From the NCBI RefSeq assembly GCF_021631985.1, contig NZ_CP070225.1, positions 4,960,001 through 5,024,000 on the forward strand: a DNA stretch of 64,000 bases, in the 5' to 3' direction. The notes under the pieces were generated by a model. The model had not been told where the DNA came from and ran no database searches. It saw nothing but the letters and a program-made list of their open reading frames with translations. The stretch's first letter is position 1. Each line of letters opens with the position of its first letter. The position numbers and the translations under genes are program-made. The stretch is from Sandaracinus amylolyticus. GTDB taxonomy: Bacteria > Myxococcota_A > Polyangia > Polyangiales > Sandaracinaceae. Positions 36,462 through 46,862 of this stretch are shown one piece after another.

Positions 36462-37481
36462 ATGACCACGATGCACAAGCGCTTCCTCCTCGCGTCGCGC
36501 CCGACCGGTGAGGCGACGGTCGACAATTTCCAGCTCGTGGAGGCGCCGCTCGACGAGCGCCTCCACGAGGGCCAGGTGCTGGTGAGGCACCACTATCTCT
36601 CGCTCGATCCCTACATGCGCGGGCGCATGAGCGACGCGAAGAGCTACGCGCCGCCGCAGCCGCTCGGCGAGGTGATGATCGGCGGCACCGCGGGCGAGGT
36701 GATCGCGTCGCGCGATCCGCGCTTCGCAGCGGGTGACTTCGTCGTCGGCATGGGCGGATGGCAGACGCACCAGAAGGCGGGCCCGAACGATCGCACGCTG
36801 CGCAAGGTGGATGCCTCGCGCGTGCCGCTCTCGGCGTACCTCGGCGCGGTGGGCATGCCCGGTGTGACCGCGTGGTACGGGCTCACCCAGATCATCGCGC
36901 CGAAGCCGGGCGCCACGGTCGTGGTGAGCGCAGCGAGCGGCGCGGTGGGCAGCGTGGTCGGACAGCTCGCGAAGGCCCGCGGCGTTCGCGCGGTCGGCAT
37001 CGCGGGCGGTCGCGAGAAGTGCGACTACGTCCGCGACGAGCTCGGGTTCGACGCGTGCGTCGACTACAAGGAGCATCGCGACGTGCAGTCGCTCTCGCGC
37101 GCGATCGCGGAGGCGTGCCCCGACGGAGTCGACGGGCTCTTCGAGAACGTCGGCGGGATGGTGATGGACGCGGTGATGCTGCGGACGAACCCGTTCGCGC
37201 GCGTCGCGGTGTGCGGCATGATCGCGGGCTACGAGGGCCAGCCGATCCCGATGGCGTTCCCCGCGCTCGTCCTGACGAACCGACTGCGCCTCGAGGGCTT
37301 CATCGTGAGCGAGCACCCCGAGCACTGGCCCGCCGCGCTCAAGGAGCTCGGCGAGCTCGTCGCGACCGGCAAGCTGAAGTACCGCGAGACGATCGCGAAG
37401 GGCCTCGAGCGCGCGCCCGAAGCGTTCCTCGGGATGCTGAAGGGGAAGAACTTCGGCAAGCAGCTCGTCGATCTGCGATGA
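36462..37481 (+). CDS. NADP-dependent medium-chain oxidoreductase (2-alkenal/prostaglandin reductase-like)
   Basis: 339 residues, zinc-independent MDR fold. The leukotriene B4 12-hydroxydehydrogenase/curcumin-reductase signature is clear: YLSLDPYMRGRMSD, GMPGVTAWYGLTQI and the cofactor loop VSAASGAVGSVVGQLAKARG, then GLFENVGG. It should reduce the C=C bond of alpha,beta-unsaturated aldehydes or ketones with NADPH, in the cytoplasm. It is divergent from the FHA activator (72-bp gap) and coupled by ATGA to an M48 protease. Physiological substrate unknown. Confidence 0.9.
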   Translation: MTTMHKRFLLASRPTGEATVDNFQLVEAPLDERLHEGQVLVRHHYLSLDPYMRGRMSDAKSYAPPQPLGEVMIGGTAGEVIASRDPRFAAGDFVVGMGGWQTHQKAGPNDRTLRKVDASRVPLSAYLGAVGMPGVTAWYGLTQIIAPKPGATVVVSAASGAVGSVVGQLAKARGVRAVGIAGGREKCDYVRDELGFDACVDYKEHRDVQSLSRAIAEACPDGVDGLFENVGGMVMDAVMLRTNPFARVAVCGMIAGYEGQPIPMAFPALVLTNRLRLEGFIVSEHPEHWPAALKELGELVATGKLKYRETIAKGLERAPEAFLGMLKGKNFGKQLVDLR

Positions 37482-38575
37482 CGTTCCGCGGGACGATCAC
37501 GGGCGCCGACGATCCGCGGCCTCACGCGGTCACGATCACGATCGACGCGGGCTCGCTGCGCGCGGTGCGCGACGACGGCGGCGAGGCCTCGATCGCGCTC
37601 GATGCGATGACGCTCGAGCCCGGAGGGTTCGACGGTGACTTCGTGTTCTGTCGGCCGCGCGATGCGCGCTTCACCATCGCGACCAGCGACCCGGCGTTCG
37701 TCGACGCGCTGGGCGCGGCGAACGTCGCCGAGCTCGCACCGCAGCTCGCGAAGGTGGGGCGACATCGCGCGTCGTCGCGCCGCGGGGCGCACCTGTCGAA
37801 GCTCGGTGCGCTGGCGATGATCGCGCTCTTCGGCGTCGCGCTGTGGAACGTGCCCTCGATGCTCGCGGCGAGCGTCGGGATGCTGCCCACCTCGATCGAT
37901 CGCGCGGTCGGGGACGCCGCGACGCCCGAGCTCGGCGCGCTCGACGAGATCGACGATCCCGCGGCGAGCGCGTTGGTCGAGGAGATCCGCGCGCGGCTCG
38001 TCGCGCACGCGGGCGCGGACGGGCACGACATCCGGATCACGATCGCACGCGACGAGCAGGTGAACGCGTTCGCGCTGCCGGGCGGGCGCGTCGTCGTGCT
38101 CACCGGGCTGCTCTGCACCGCACGATCGAGCGACGAGGTCGCGGGCGTGCTCGCGCACGAGATCGCGCACGTCACGCGGCGCCACGGCCTGCGGAACCTC
38201 GCGCATCGCGCCGGCATCGGGCTCGCGATCTCGCTGTGGCTGGGCGACGTCGAGGGATGGACCGCGCTCGCCGCGGACGCGGCGACCCTCGCGAGCCAGA
38301 GCGGCTACAGCCGCGCGCAGGAGTCCGAGGCCGATGCCGACGCGGTGCGCACCATGATCGCCGCGGGGCTCGATCCCGCCGCGCTCGCCGCGTTCTTCGC
38401 GACCATGGAGCGCCCCGACGACGCCGCGGCGCTGCGCTGGATGTCGACGCATCCCGACACCGCGGAGCGCATCGCGCAGGTGCAAGCGCTCGCGCGCGCC
38501 GAGCGGCCGACGCGCGTCCCTCTCGAGCATGATCTCGCGGCGCTGCAGCGAACGCTCTGCGCCGCCGCGCCGTGA
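37478..38575 (+). CDS. M48-family membrane metallopeptidase
   Basis: 365 residues. An N-terminal soluble domain (about 1-105) precedes one membrane helix (about 112-132, SKLGALAMIALFGVALWNVP). The M48 catalytic domain has NAFALPGGRVVVLTGLL, the zinc site HEIAH (His227-His231) in GVLAHEIAHVTRRHG, and the distal Glu ligand in ESEADADAV. The cytosolic N-domain may sense substrate. M48 enzymes of the YfgC/LoiP and HtpX types handle misfolded membrane proteins. The start overlaps the oxidoreductase stop (ATGA); its 3' end nearly abuts the convergent lipoprotein gene. Confidence 0.88.
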   Translation: MTFRGTITGADDPRPHAVTITIDAGSLRAVRDDGGEASIALDAMTLEPGGFDGDFVFCRPRDARFTIATSDPAFVDALGAANVAELAPQLAKVGRHRASSRRGAHLSKLGALAMIALFGVALWNVPSMLAASVGMLPTSIDRAVGDAATPELGALDEIDDPAASALVEEIRARLVAHAGADGHDIRITIARDEQVNAFALPGGRVVVLTGLLCTARSSDEVAGVLAHEIAHVTRRHGLRNLAHRAGIGLAISLWLGDVEGWTALAADAATLASQSGYSRAQESEADADAVRTMIAAGLDPAALAAFFATMERPDDAAALRWMSTHPDTAERIAQVQALARAERPTRVPLEHDLAALQRTLCAAAP

Positions 38576-38581
38576 CGACGT

Positions 38582-39598
38582 TCAATCCATGAACGCCAGC
38601 GTGCCCGCGTGAGCGCGCCAGCGATCGAGCCAGAGCGTCGACTCCGACGTCGGCGCGCGGCCCATCACGACGTACGCGCCGTGGTCGTCGCGCATCGCCC
38701 AGGTCCACACCGTCACCGGCACGCCCTCGACCACGCCCTCGACGGTCATCTCGAACACGCCGGGCCCCACGACGCCGCCCTGCATCGTGCTCTCGCGGAC
38801 CTGATCGATGTCGCTCGCGCCGACGAGCCCACCCACGAAGCGACCGAGCTCGAGATCGGTCCACGCGCTCCCGTCGGCGTGCTGCTCGTCGGAGTCCCAC
38901 GGCACGAAGAGCCACACGAGCGAGGGCTGGGTGCGCGGCGGGACGCTCGCGGAGCCCACGAGCTCGTACTCGAGCGCGCCCCCGATCGACGTCGGGCGCA
39001 GCGTCATGCCCTCGGGCGGATCGAGCACGACGCTCATCTGCGCGAGCGCATCGTAGGTCGCGGTGGGATCGACGCGCGCGCTCGCGAGGATGGTCTCGAT
39101 GGCGCGCACGTCGGCCGCAGGCCCGAGCACCGAGACGATCGCGCCCGCGCCCGAGAGCTCGATGCGCCGCGCGCGCACGACGATCCCGTTCGCGTCGCAC
39201 GCCCACAGCGGCTCGCCCTGCGCGGAGCGACTCTCGCGGCATCCGACCTGAGTGCTCCGCAGGTCCTGGCTCACCTCGTCGAGGAACGTGCGCGTGTCGA
39301 GCCCCGGCGGCGCGGCGTCGATCGAGATCGCGAGCCCGCACTCGTGCACGACGAAGGGCCCGCCACGCACCAGCACGAGCTCGTCGACGCGCGGCAGGCG
39401 CAGCGACACGCGGGTCCCCGGGACCTCGACGATCTCGGCGGTGCCCATCGCGCGATCGAGCTGGCACGTGCCACCGGACGACGTGGAGGGCCGGTTCGCA
39501 ACGCCGGCGCGCGCGGGGGTGGTTGGCTGCGACGACGAGGTGCTCGCCGCGCAGCCGGTGAGCGCGAGCGACAGCGAGAGCGCGAGGGCGGGACGCAT
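38582..39598 (-). CDS. Lipoprotein of unknown function
   Basis: 338 residues from the ATG at 39598. The signal peptide carries a lipobox LTGC (Cys16), followed by a Ser/Thr/Pro linker. The mature part is mostly beta strands with a pair of cysteines (QVGCRESRSAQGEPLWACD) that may form a disulfide. No family is recognised. It is divergent from the Ser/Thr kinase gene (82-bp gap). A frame extension further upstream runs antisense to that gene and is not supported. Confidence 0.6.
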   Translation of the reverse strand: MRPALALSLSLALTGCAASTSSSQPTTPARAGVANRPSTSSGGTCQLDRAMGTAEIVEVPGTRVSLRLPRVDELVLVRGGPFVVHECGLAISIDAAPPGLDTRTFLDEVSQDLRSTQVGCRESRSAQGEPLWACDANGIVVRARRIELSGAGAIVSVLGPAADVRAIETILASARVDPTATYDALAQMSVVLDPPEGMTLRPTSIGGALEYELVGSASVPPRTQPSLVWLFVPWDSDEQHADGSAWTDLELGRFVGGLVGASDIDQVRESTMQGGVVGPGVFEMTVEGVVEGVPVTVWTWAMRDDHGAYVVMGRAPTSESTLWLDRWRAHAGTLAFMD

Positions 39599-39680
39599 GG
39601 TGGGCCTCCACCTAGCGCGCCGCGGGCGGGCGTCGAGCGCAGGTGTGAGCGACGCGCGCAGCGTAGACTCGGGCCCGCGC

Positions 39681-41264
<1,584 letters not shown>

Positions 41265-41284
41265 TCGCTTCGCTCGTCGTGCCC

Positions 41285-41329
41285 GTCGCCGTCGCCGCTC
41301 ACGTCCACGACGCGGCCGGCGACGGCGAC
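41285..41329. terminator. Bidirectional terminator hairpin
   Basis: Perfect 13-bp arms GTCGCCGTCGCCG (41285-41297) and CGGCGACGGCGAC (41317-41329) with a 19-nt loop, between the convergent kinase and SDR genes. Confidence 0.75.
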
Positions 41330-41331
41330 CT

Positions 41332-42084
41332 CTACTTCGCGCGGTGGATCTGGAACCCCGCGAACGACTGGCTCACCGGCATCACCTCGAGACGATTCAC
41401 GTTGAGGTGCGGCGGCAGGTTCGCGACCCACCAGATCGTCTCCGCGATGTCCTCACCGGTGATCGGGTGCGTCCCCGCGTAGAGCGTGTCCGACGCCGCC
41501 TGATCACCGCCGGTGCGCACCAGCGTGAACTCGGTCTCCGCGAGCCCGGGCTCGATCGACGTCACACGCACGCCGGTGCCGTGCAGATCCGAGCGCAGCC
41601 CGAGCGAGAGCTGCGCGACGAACGCCTTGGTGCCCCCGTACACGTTCCCGCCGACGTAGGGGTACGTCGCCGCGACCGAGCTCACGTTCACGATCGCGCC
41701 GCGTCGCTCGATCAGCTTCGGCAGGAGGATGTGGGTGAGCGTCGCGAGCGCCGTGACGTTGGTGTCGATCATCTGCTTCCACTGCGCGAGATCGGCGCGC
41801 TGCGCGGGCGCGGTCCCGAGCGCGAGCCCCGCGTTGTTCACCAGCACGTCGACGTCGCGGAACCCCTCGGGCAGCGCCGCGATCGCAGCGCGCATCGCGC
41901 CCTCGTCGCGCACGTCGAACGCACACGGATGGACGCGCGACGCGCCGATCGCCGCGACCAGCGCATCGAGCCGCTCGGCGCGCCGACCGCACGCGATCAC
42001 GCGCCATCCCGCGCCCGCGAAGCGCTCCACCGTCGCGCGCCCGAAGCCCGAGGTCGCGCCCGTCACCAGCACCGTCTTCGTCAT
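41332..42084 (-). CDS. SDR-family oxidoreductase, YdfG-like
   Basis: 250-residue NADP-dependent short-chain dehydrogenase. Motifs: VLVTGATSGFGRATVERF, the NADP-selective CGRRAERL, NNAGLA, Ser in NVSSVAATYPY, and YGGTK for the catalytic Tyr and Lys. The order TYPYVGGNVYGGTKAF is typical of YdfG (3-hydroxy acid/serine dehydrogenase, which also reduces malonic semialdehyde in E. coli). It is a separate cytosolic enzyme 45 bp downstream of the amine oxidase on the same strand, so the two may be co-transcribed. Confidence 0.85.
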   Translation of the reverse strand: MTKTVLVTGATSGFGRATVERFAGAGWRVIACGRRAERLDALVAAIGASRVHPCAFDVRDEGAMRAAIAALPEGFRDVDVLVNNAGLALGTAPAQRADLAQWKQMIDTNVTALATLTHILLPKLIERRGAIVNVSSVAATYPYVGGNVYGGTKAFVAQLSLGLRSDLHGTGVRVTSIEPGLAETEFTLVRTGGDQAASDTLYAGTHPITGEDIAETIWWVANLPPHLNVNRLEVMPVSQSFAGFQIHRAK

Positions 42085-42129
42085 GCGCGGGAGTGTGGTC
42101 CGCTCCGCGCGCGCGACGAGCGCTTTCGA

Positions 42130-43452
42130 TCACGACGCGCGCGGCGCCACGTCGATCGGTCGCCCGAGCGCGCGCAGCAGGTCGCGCGCCGCGCGCCGTC
42201 CGCTCGCGATCGCGCCCTCCACCGTGCCGATCGAGCCCCCCGCGAGGTGCTCGCCCGCGAGCACGATCGTGCCGTCGATCACACCGCCCATCGCGTCCGC
42301 CGCGTCGAGCCCGCCGACCCGCACGAACGAGTACGCGCCGAGCGAGAAGGGGTCGCTCGACCAGTCGTGGGTCCAGACCCGCTCGACCAGCGCGCTCGCG
42401 TCCCGTGCGGTGGTCCCGAGCGCGCGCTGCAGCGCGACGATCGCACGCGCCTCGAGCTCGTCGCGCCCACCCGCGAGGAGCGCCCGCGCGCCCGGCCCGC
42501 CGCGCCAGCCCACGACGATCGGCGCATCGAGCGGGTGCACGGTCCACCACACCGGCAGTGCGTCGTCGTCGGTGAACAAGAACGTCGCGTCGGGTCGCTC
42601 GAGGAGCTCGCCGATCGATCGCCGTAGGACGAGCGTCACCCGCGCCGCGTGGCCCGGCTCGATCGCGTCGAGCCCGCGGCGCACCCGCGGCGGCTCGGGA
42701 TCGAGGACCAGCGCGCGCTCGCGCAGCACGCCGATCGGCACCGCGATCACCGCGGCGCGCGCGCCGATCGGCCGTCCCTCCTCGAGCGCCACCCCGACCT
42801 TTCCTCGCGACCACGACACACATCGAACGCGCGCGCCGAGGCGCAGTGCGTCGCGATCGATCGACGCCGCGAGGGCGCCGGCGAGCGCGTCGTAGCCGCT
42901 CGACGTGCGCGCTGCCCCGCGGCCCTCCACGTCCTCCGCCCGCGCGATCGCGCGCTCGCTCGCGGTCGCGAGATCCGCCGCATGGAACCCCTCGACGTAG
43001 CGCCGCGCCTCGACGCGCGCGCTCTCGTCGACCTCGGCGCGATCGATGCCCTCGCCCACCGGACGATCGGGCACTCGGTCCGCATCGAGCTGCGACGTCA
43101 CGCGCTGGACCTGCTGCCAGAACGACGATCCGTCCGAGACCTGTCCGTCCCGCACTCGCACCGGCCGGCCCCGCACCTCGACGATGTCCGCACCGGCCCG
43201 GGCCGCGAGCAGGCGCGTCGCCGGCGCCTCGCCGTGCACCCACTCCGCGCCGAGCTCGATCGGCGCGCGACACGACGGCTCGTGGTGGGTCCAGATCCGC
43301 CCGCCGATGCGATCGCGCGCCTCGAGCACCAGCACGTGGCACCCCGCCTCGCGCAGCGTCTCGGCCGCCGCGAGGCCCGCTGCGCCTGCACCGATCACGA
43401 CCACCTGCGCCGAGGTCACCCGCCGATCCCTCGCAAGCACTGCGCCCGTCAC
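42130..43452 (-). CDS. FAD-dependent amine oxidase
   Basis: 440 residues from a GTG. The Rossmann FAD motif VVVIGAGAAGLAAAETLREAG is followed by LEARDRIGGRIWTHH, the RIGGR signature of monoamine/polyamine oxidases. C-terminal SFVRVGGLDAADAM and LAGEHLAGGSIGTVEGAIASG supply the second flavin-binding block. Expected reaction: oxidative deamination of an amine or polyamine with O2. There is no export signal. An alternative start a few codons inside (GTGACCTCGGCGC) would begin just before the Rossmann strand. Substrate is unknown. Confidence 0.82.
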   Translation of the reverse strand: MTGAVLARDRRVTSAQVVVIGAGAAGLAAAETLREAGCHVLVLEARDRIGGRIWTHHEPSCRAPIELGAEWVHGEAPATRLLAARAGADIVEVRGRPVRVRDGQVSDGSSFWQQVQRVTSQLDADRVPDRPVGEGIDRAEVDESARVEARRYVEGFHAADLATASERAIARAEDVEGRGAARTSSGYDALAGALAASIDRDALRLGARVRCVSWSRGKVGVALEEGRPIGARAAVIAVPIGVLRERALVLDPEPPRVRRGLDAIEPGHAARVTLVLRRSIGELLERPDATFLFTDDDALPVWWTVHPLDAPIVVGWRGGPGARALLAGGRDELEARAIVALQRALGTTARDASALVERVWTHDWSSDPFSLGAYSFVRVGGLDAADAMGGVIDGTIVLAGEHLAGGSIGTVEGAIASGRRAARDLLRALGRPIDVAPRAS

Positions 43453-43498
43453 GTTTCTTCACGTGCGAGCACGACCGGGCGCCCCAGAAACTGGCGCG

Positions 43499-44650
43499 AT
43501 GCGGATCTCGCCGTGGCGCTTGCTCGTGTTCCTCGGCGTGGTGGGCAGCGTGAGCGCCCTGCTGCACGGCTACGCCTGGCTGCGCCTGTTCCACGATCCG
43601 GCGTGGGGCGGCCCGTGGGAGCTGCTCGGCGCGATCGCGCTCGCGGTGCTCGGCGTGATCGTGCCCGCCGCGATCCTCTCCGCGCGCACCGTGCGCCGGT
43701 CGATCGCGACCCCGCTCGCGTGGCTCGGGTACTCGTGGCTCGGCACGATCTTCTATCTCGACGTCGTGCTGCTCCCGATCGATCTCGCGCGCGTGCTGCT
43801 CGCGGCGGTCGATCCCGCGGGCGCGCCCTTCCTCGGCGCGCGCTGGGTCGCGGCGACCGCGAGCGTCGTCGCGCTCTCGCTCGTGGCGGCGGGCATCGCG
43901 CGGGTGCGGCGCGGTCCGGTGCTGCGCGAGGTCGACGTGCCGATCGAGGGGCTTCCCGCGGCGCTCGAGGGGTTCCGCATCGTGCAGCTCAGCGACGTGC
44001 ACGTCGGGCCCACGATCGATCGCACGTTCGTCGAGCGGCTCGTCTCGCGCACCAACGCGCTCGCGCCCGACGCCATCGCGATCACCGGCGATCTCGTCGA
44101 CGGCTCGGTCGCCCAGCTCGCGCACGGCGTCGCGCCGCTCGCGAGGCTGCGCGCGCGCCACGGCGTGTTCTTCGTCACCGGCAACCACGAGTACTTCTCG
44201 GGCGGCGACGCGTGGGCGCACCACGTCGCGACGCTCGGCGCGCGCGTGCTGCGCAACGAGCACGTCGTCGTCGATCACGAGGGCGCGCCCCTGGTGCTCG
44301 CCGGCGTCGACGACGTGATCGCGCCGCACTTCGGGGGCCGCTCCGACGTCGCGGGCGCGGTCGAGGGAGCGCCCGAGGGCGCGCCGATCGTGCTGCTCGC
44401 GCACCAGCCCCGCAGCATCGACGACGCCGCGCGCGCCGGGGTGGCGCTCCAGCTCTCGGGCCACACCCACGGCGGTCAGATGCAGCCCTTCGGGCTCCTC
44501 GTGAAGCTCGAGCAGCCCTTCCTCTCGGGCCTCCATCGGGTCGCCCGCACGTGGCTGTGGATCAGCGAAGGCACCGGGTACTGGGGCCCTCCCCTGCGCG
44601 TGGGCTCGCGTTCGGAGATCAGCGTCGTGCGTCTCGTCGGCGCGGGCTGA
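43499..44650 (+). CDS. Membrane metallophosphoesterase (YaeI/YkuE-like)
   Basis: 383 residues. About four hydrophobic segments lie in residues 1-140. The calcineurin-like domain then shows all metal motifs in order: QLSDVHVG (D-x-H), ITGDLVDG (GD), TGNHEYF (GNHE), LLAHQP (H) and SGHTHGGQ (GHxH). YaeI and YkuE act near the membrane, YaeI on UDP-diacylglucosamine-like substrates and YkuE on envelope phosphates; this homolog's substrate is undefined. It begins at the ATG at 43499, divergent from the amine oxidase (46-bp gap). Confidence 0.88.
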   Translation: MRISPWRLLVFLGVVGSVSALLHGYAWLRLFHDPAWGGPWELLGAIALAVLGVIVPAAILSARTVRRSIATPLAWLGYSWLGTIFYLDVVLLPIDLARVLLAAVDPAGAPFLGARWVAATASVVALSLVAAGIARVRRGPVLREVDVPIEGLPAALEGFRIVQLSDVHVGPTIDRTFVERLVSRTNALAPDAIAITGDLVDGSVAQLAHGVAPLARLRARHGVFFVTGNHEYFSGGDAWAHHVATLGARVLRNEHVVVDHEGAPLVLAGVDDVIAPHFGGRSDVAGAVEGAPEGAPIVLLAHQPRSIDDAARAGVALQLSGHTHGGQMQPFGLLVKLEQPFLSGLHRVARTWLWISEGTGYWGPPLRVGSRSEISVVRLVGAG

Positions 44651-44651
44651 G

Positions 44652-44696
44652 GGACCGAAACGAACATCGGCCCGGCCGCGGCGGGCCCTTCGGTCC
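44652..44696 (+). terminator. Terminator hairpin after the phosphoesterase
   Basis: Outer arms GGACCGAA / TTCGGTCC and inner arms GGCCCG / CGGGCC (44669-44687), starting 2 bp after the stop codon. Confidence 0.65.
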
Positions 44697-44737
44697 GCGT
44701 GCTCCGCACGCGCCTCCGCGGCCGAGCACTCCGGCTG
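44693..44737 (+). repeat. Dispersed intergenic repeat, copy 1
   Basis: Shares GTCCGCGTGCTCCGC at its left end and a GAGCACTCC(G/A)GCTG block at its right end with 61406-61460. GTGCTC and GAGCAC pair to form a hairpin in both. The spacer between them differs. Both copies precede a + strand gene start by about 40-60 bp and follow a terminating gene. Confidence 0.5.
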
Positions 44738-44797
44738 GCCCGAGCGTTCGATCTCGATTGCGCCGCCGCACCGGCCCGCCCCATCCTGTCCGTCCTC

Positions 44798-45655
44798 ATG
44801 CGGCTCGAGCTCCCCGCCGAGATCGAAGCGGTCCGCGAACGCATCGAAGCCTCGATCGCCCCTTGCCTCTTCTTGAGCCCCGCCGAGGACGGCGAGGTCA
44901 CACGCACGCGGCTCGGCGGCGCGCCGCTGCTCCCGCCCGGCGTCGCGTGGCCGCGCTCCGATCGCGGCCCGCTCAGCTTCGTCGGCCAGCTCGACTTCCG
45001 CGAGCTGCAGCACGCCGCGCAGAAGTGCGCGGCGGTGCGCGCGCTCGACGTCGCGCTGCCGAGCGACGGCGTGCTCTCGCTCTTCTACGACGTCGAGGAG
45101 CAGCCCTGGGGCTACGATCCCGCGCACGGATCGGGCTTCGCGCTGGTCTATGCGCCCGACCCTGCGCGCGCGGTGGACGTCGAGCCGCCCGAGGGCGCGA
45201 TCCCGTTCGACGAGGAGCCGCTCGTCGCGAGCGCGGGCCTCACGCTCCCGTGGCCCGACGATCGCTCGTACGCGTCGCTCGAGCTCACCGGTGACGGCGC
45301 GGTGCGCGCCTATCGCGACTACGTCGAGCGCTTCTCGCTCGCGCAGGGCCGCGGGATCCCCGCGCTGCGCCAGCAGGTCGGCGGTCACGCGCAGTGGCTG
45401 CAGCGCGACGGGCGCATCACCGCGGAGCTCGCGTCGAGCGGCGTGCACGCGGGCGGCGATCCCCGCACGTGGCGCAGCGCGGATCTGCGACGCGCCGAGT
45501 CCGAGGCGCAGAGCTGGCGCCTGCTCTGGCAGCTGAAGCCCGAGGACGATCGCTTCACGTGGGTCGATCTCGGCACGCTCTACGTGCTGATCCGCGACGA
45601 GGATCTGCGCGCGAAGCGCTTCGAGCGCGCGTGGGTGGTCTTCCAGAGCGGGTAG
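44798..45655 (+). CDS. DUF1963 (YwqG-like) protein
   Basis: 285 residues from the ATG at 44798. Conserved blocks of the DUF1963/YwqG family are present: TRLGGAPLLPPGVAWPRSD, LSFVGQLDFREL, LSLFYDVEEQPWGYDP and LRQQVGGHAQWLQ. The family is cytosolic and its biochemical role is not established, though such proteins often sit with immunity or nucleic-acid-processing genes. Its 3' end is followed 2 bp later by repeat copy A. A longer frame start at 44699 would run through the dispersed intergenic repeat and lacks support. Confidence 0.85.
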   Translation: MRLELPAEIEAVRERIEASIAPCLFLSPAEDGEVTRTRLGGAPLLPPGVAWPRSDRGPLSFVGQLDFRELQHAAQKCAAVRALDVALPSDGVLSLFYDVEEQPWGYDPAHGSGFALVYAPDPARAVDVEPPEGAIPFDEEPLVASAGLTLPWPDDRSYASLELTGDGAVRAYRDYVERFSLAQGRGIPALRQQVGGHAQWLQRDGRITAELASSGVHAGGDPRTWRSADLRRAESEAQSWRLLWQLKPEDDRFTWVDLGTLYVLIRDEDLRAKRFERAWVVFQSG

Positions 45656-45657
45656 TA

Positions 45658-45810
45658 CTGACCGTGCGGCTTCGGTGCGCACGTTCGCGCAAGGGCGCGC
45701 TGGCGCGCGCTCGCGCTCACAGCTGTTTCGTTTGAGTCTCGGCGAGCGGGCCGTTCGTGGAGGGGTTGCTCCGCGGTGGGCGAGATTCGAGTCCCCGCGG
45801 AACGTGCTCG
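45658..45810 (+). repeat. Intergenic repeat family, copy A (forward)
   Basis: 153-bp sequence starting CTGACCGTGCGGCTTCGG and ending in AACGTGCTCG. It aligns without gaps to the reverse complement of 46863-47015 with about 22 mismatches counted by eye. It begins right after a stop codon, and one reading frame is open with conserved residues (RARSRKGAL-type). No known element recognised. Confidence 0.75.
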
Positions 45811-45812
45811 GT

Positions 45813-45827
45813 GGCGTGATCTCGAGG
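45813..45827 (+). repeat. 15-nt motif near repeat copy A
   Basis: GGCGTGATCTCGAGG; the same 15 nt occurs inverted at 47028-47042, at the stop codon of the permease gene. Confidence 0.35.
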
Positions 45828-45840
45828 GGCACCGAGCCCG

Positions 45841-45876
45841 GATCCGACCCGCACCCGGACCCCGACCCCGACCCGT
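45841..45876. repeat. Short GACCCC-type hexamer tract
   Basis: Run of imperfect CCGACC/CCGGAC hexamers (GATCCGACCCGCACCCGG and onward) upstream of the 45908 gene; probably slippage-derived. Confidence 0.4.
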
Positions 45877-45907
45877 ACGCTACCCTGCGCGGCGGGAGGG
45901 CAATCAC

Positions 45908-46570
45908 ATGCCGCGCAAGCTGGGGTCCGACGAATCACTCGACTCGATCGAGGACGAGATCCTCTTCACCCGTGCCGCGCTCGAGGCGGACGAGGACGCC
46001 GCCGATCTGCTGACACAGAGCGACGATTGGCTCTCGCTCGTCGACGCCGCGCGCGCCCGCGATCGCTCGGCGCGCATCGCCGAGGCGAGCGCCAGCGCGC
46101 TCCGCGCCGTCGCGAACGGTCGCCTCGACGACGCGTGCACCGAGTTCGGCCGTCGCCTCGCGCTCGAGGCGCCCCGGTCGTCGGCGCGCTGGACGCGCTT
46201 CTTCGACACCGCGCCGAGCGCGTGGGTCGCGCGCGCGCTCGCGCGGCAGGTCACGAGCGTGCGGGCGTGGCTCACGATCTCCGGCGACGCGCTCCTCGAC
46301 GCGCATCGCGAGCCGCTCACGCGCTGGTCCGATGCCGCCCAGGCGGCGCTCGATCGCACCGCCGCCAGCGCGCAGGTCCGCGGCACGGCGCGGGTCGGCC
46401 GCGAGGAGCTCGCGCTGGACCTCACCCGCGAGCGCGACGGGCTGCACGCCGCGCTCGTGGCGCGCGCTGCCGAGCGCGGGCTGCCCCGCGACTGGCCCGC
46501 GCGCTTCTTCCGGGTGGAGGATCGCCGCCGTCATCGGGCCGACGAGGACCCGGCGCGCGCCCCGGCGTGA
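45908..46570 (+). CDS. Helical protein of unknown function between inverted repeats
   Basis: 220 residues, no recognised family. It is predicted mostly helical and charged, with an acidic N-terminus (SLDSIEDEILFTRAALEADEDAADLL), a coiled-coil-prone middle and a basic tail. There is no signal peptide or membrane span. The ATG at 45908 follows a GGGAGG site. Flanks are unusual: repeat copy A lies 97 bp upstream, and its stop is immediately followed by a 43-bp tandem array and inverted repeat copy B. That arrangement could mark a transferred or duplicated cassette, although base composition does not differ visibly from neighbours. Confidence 0.55.
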   Translation: MPRKLGSDESLDSIEDEILFTRAALEADEDAADLLTQSDDWLSLVDAARARDRSARIAEASASALRAVANGRLDDACTEFGRRLALEAPRSSARWTRFFDTAPSAWVARALARQVTSVRAWLTISGDALLDAHREPLTRWSDAAQAALDRTAASAQVRGTARVGREELALDLTRERDGLHAALVARAAERGLPRDWPARFFRVEDRRRHRADEDPARAPA

Positions 46571-46862
46571 GGCTCGCGCGTCGCGCGCACGGCCCACGCC
46601 GCCGCGGAGCGCCACGTGAGGCTCGTGCAGCGCTCCGTGCACGTGCGAGGAGCGCCGCTCGAGCCTCGTGTGGCGCGCCGCGTACGTACGGGGAGCCCCG
46701 CTCGAGCCTCGCGTGGCGCGCCGCGCGCGTCCCGGGAGCCCCGGTCGAGCCTCGGGTGGCGCGCCGCGCACGTCCGGGGAGCCCCGCTCGAGCCTCGGGT
46801 GGCGCTCCCCGCGCGTCCGGGGAGCCCCGCTCGAGCCTCGTGTGGCGCTCCGCGCCGGGTCG
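46571..46862 (+). repeat. 43-bp-period tandem repeat array in a non-coding stretch
   Basis: Between 46571 and 47035 there is no gene. The left part holds a tandem array: the anchor CTCGAGCCTCG recurs at 46658, 46701, 46744 (one substitution), 46787 and 46830, exactly 43 bp apart. A degenerate copy starts at 46615, and traces extend back to the stop codon at 46570. Units contain GGGGAGCCCC and GGCGCGCC palindromic blocks. The period is not a multiple of 3, so all frames stay open across it. There are no unique spacers, so it is not CRISPR. Confidence 0.85.

Noticed and set aside
41504-45907. 1467-codon minus-strand frame
   Set aside because: Antisense to the phosphoesterase and DUF1963 genes and out of frame with the amine oxidase; low-complexity composition.
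46615-46862. CRISPR array
   Set aside because: Units are contiguous with a 43-bp period and there are no unique spacers and no cas genes.
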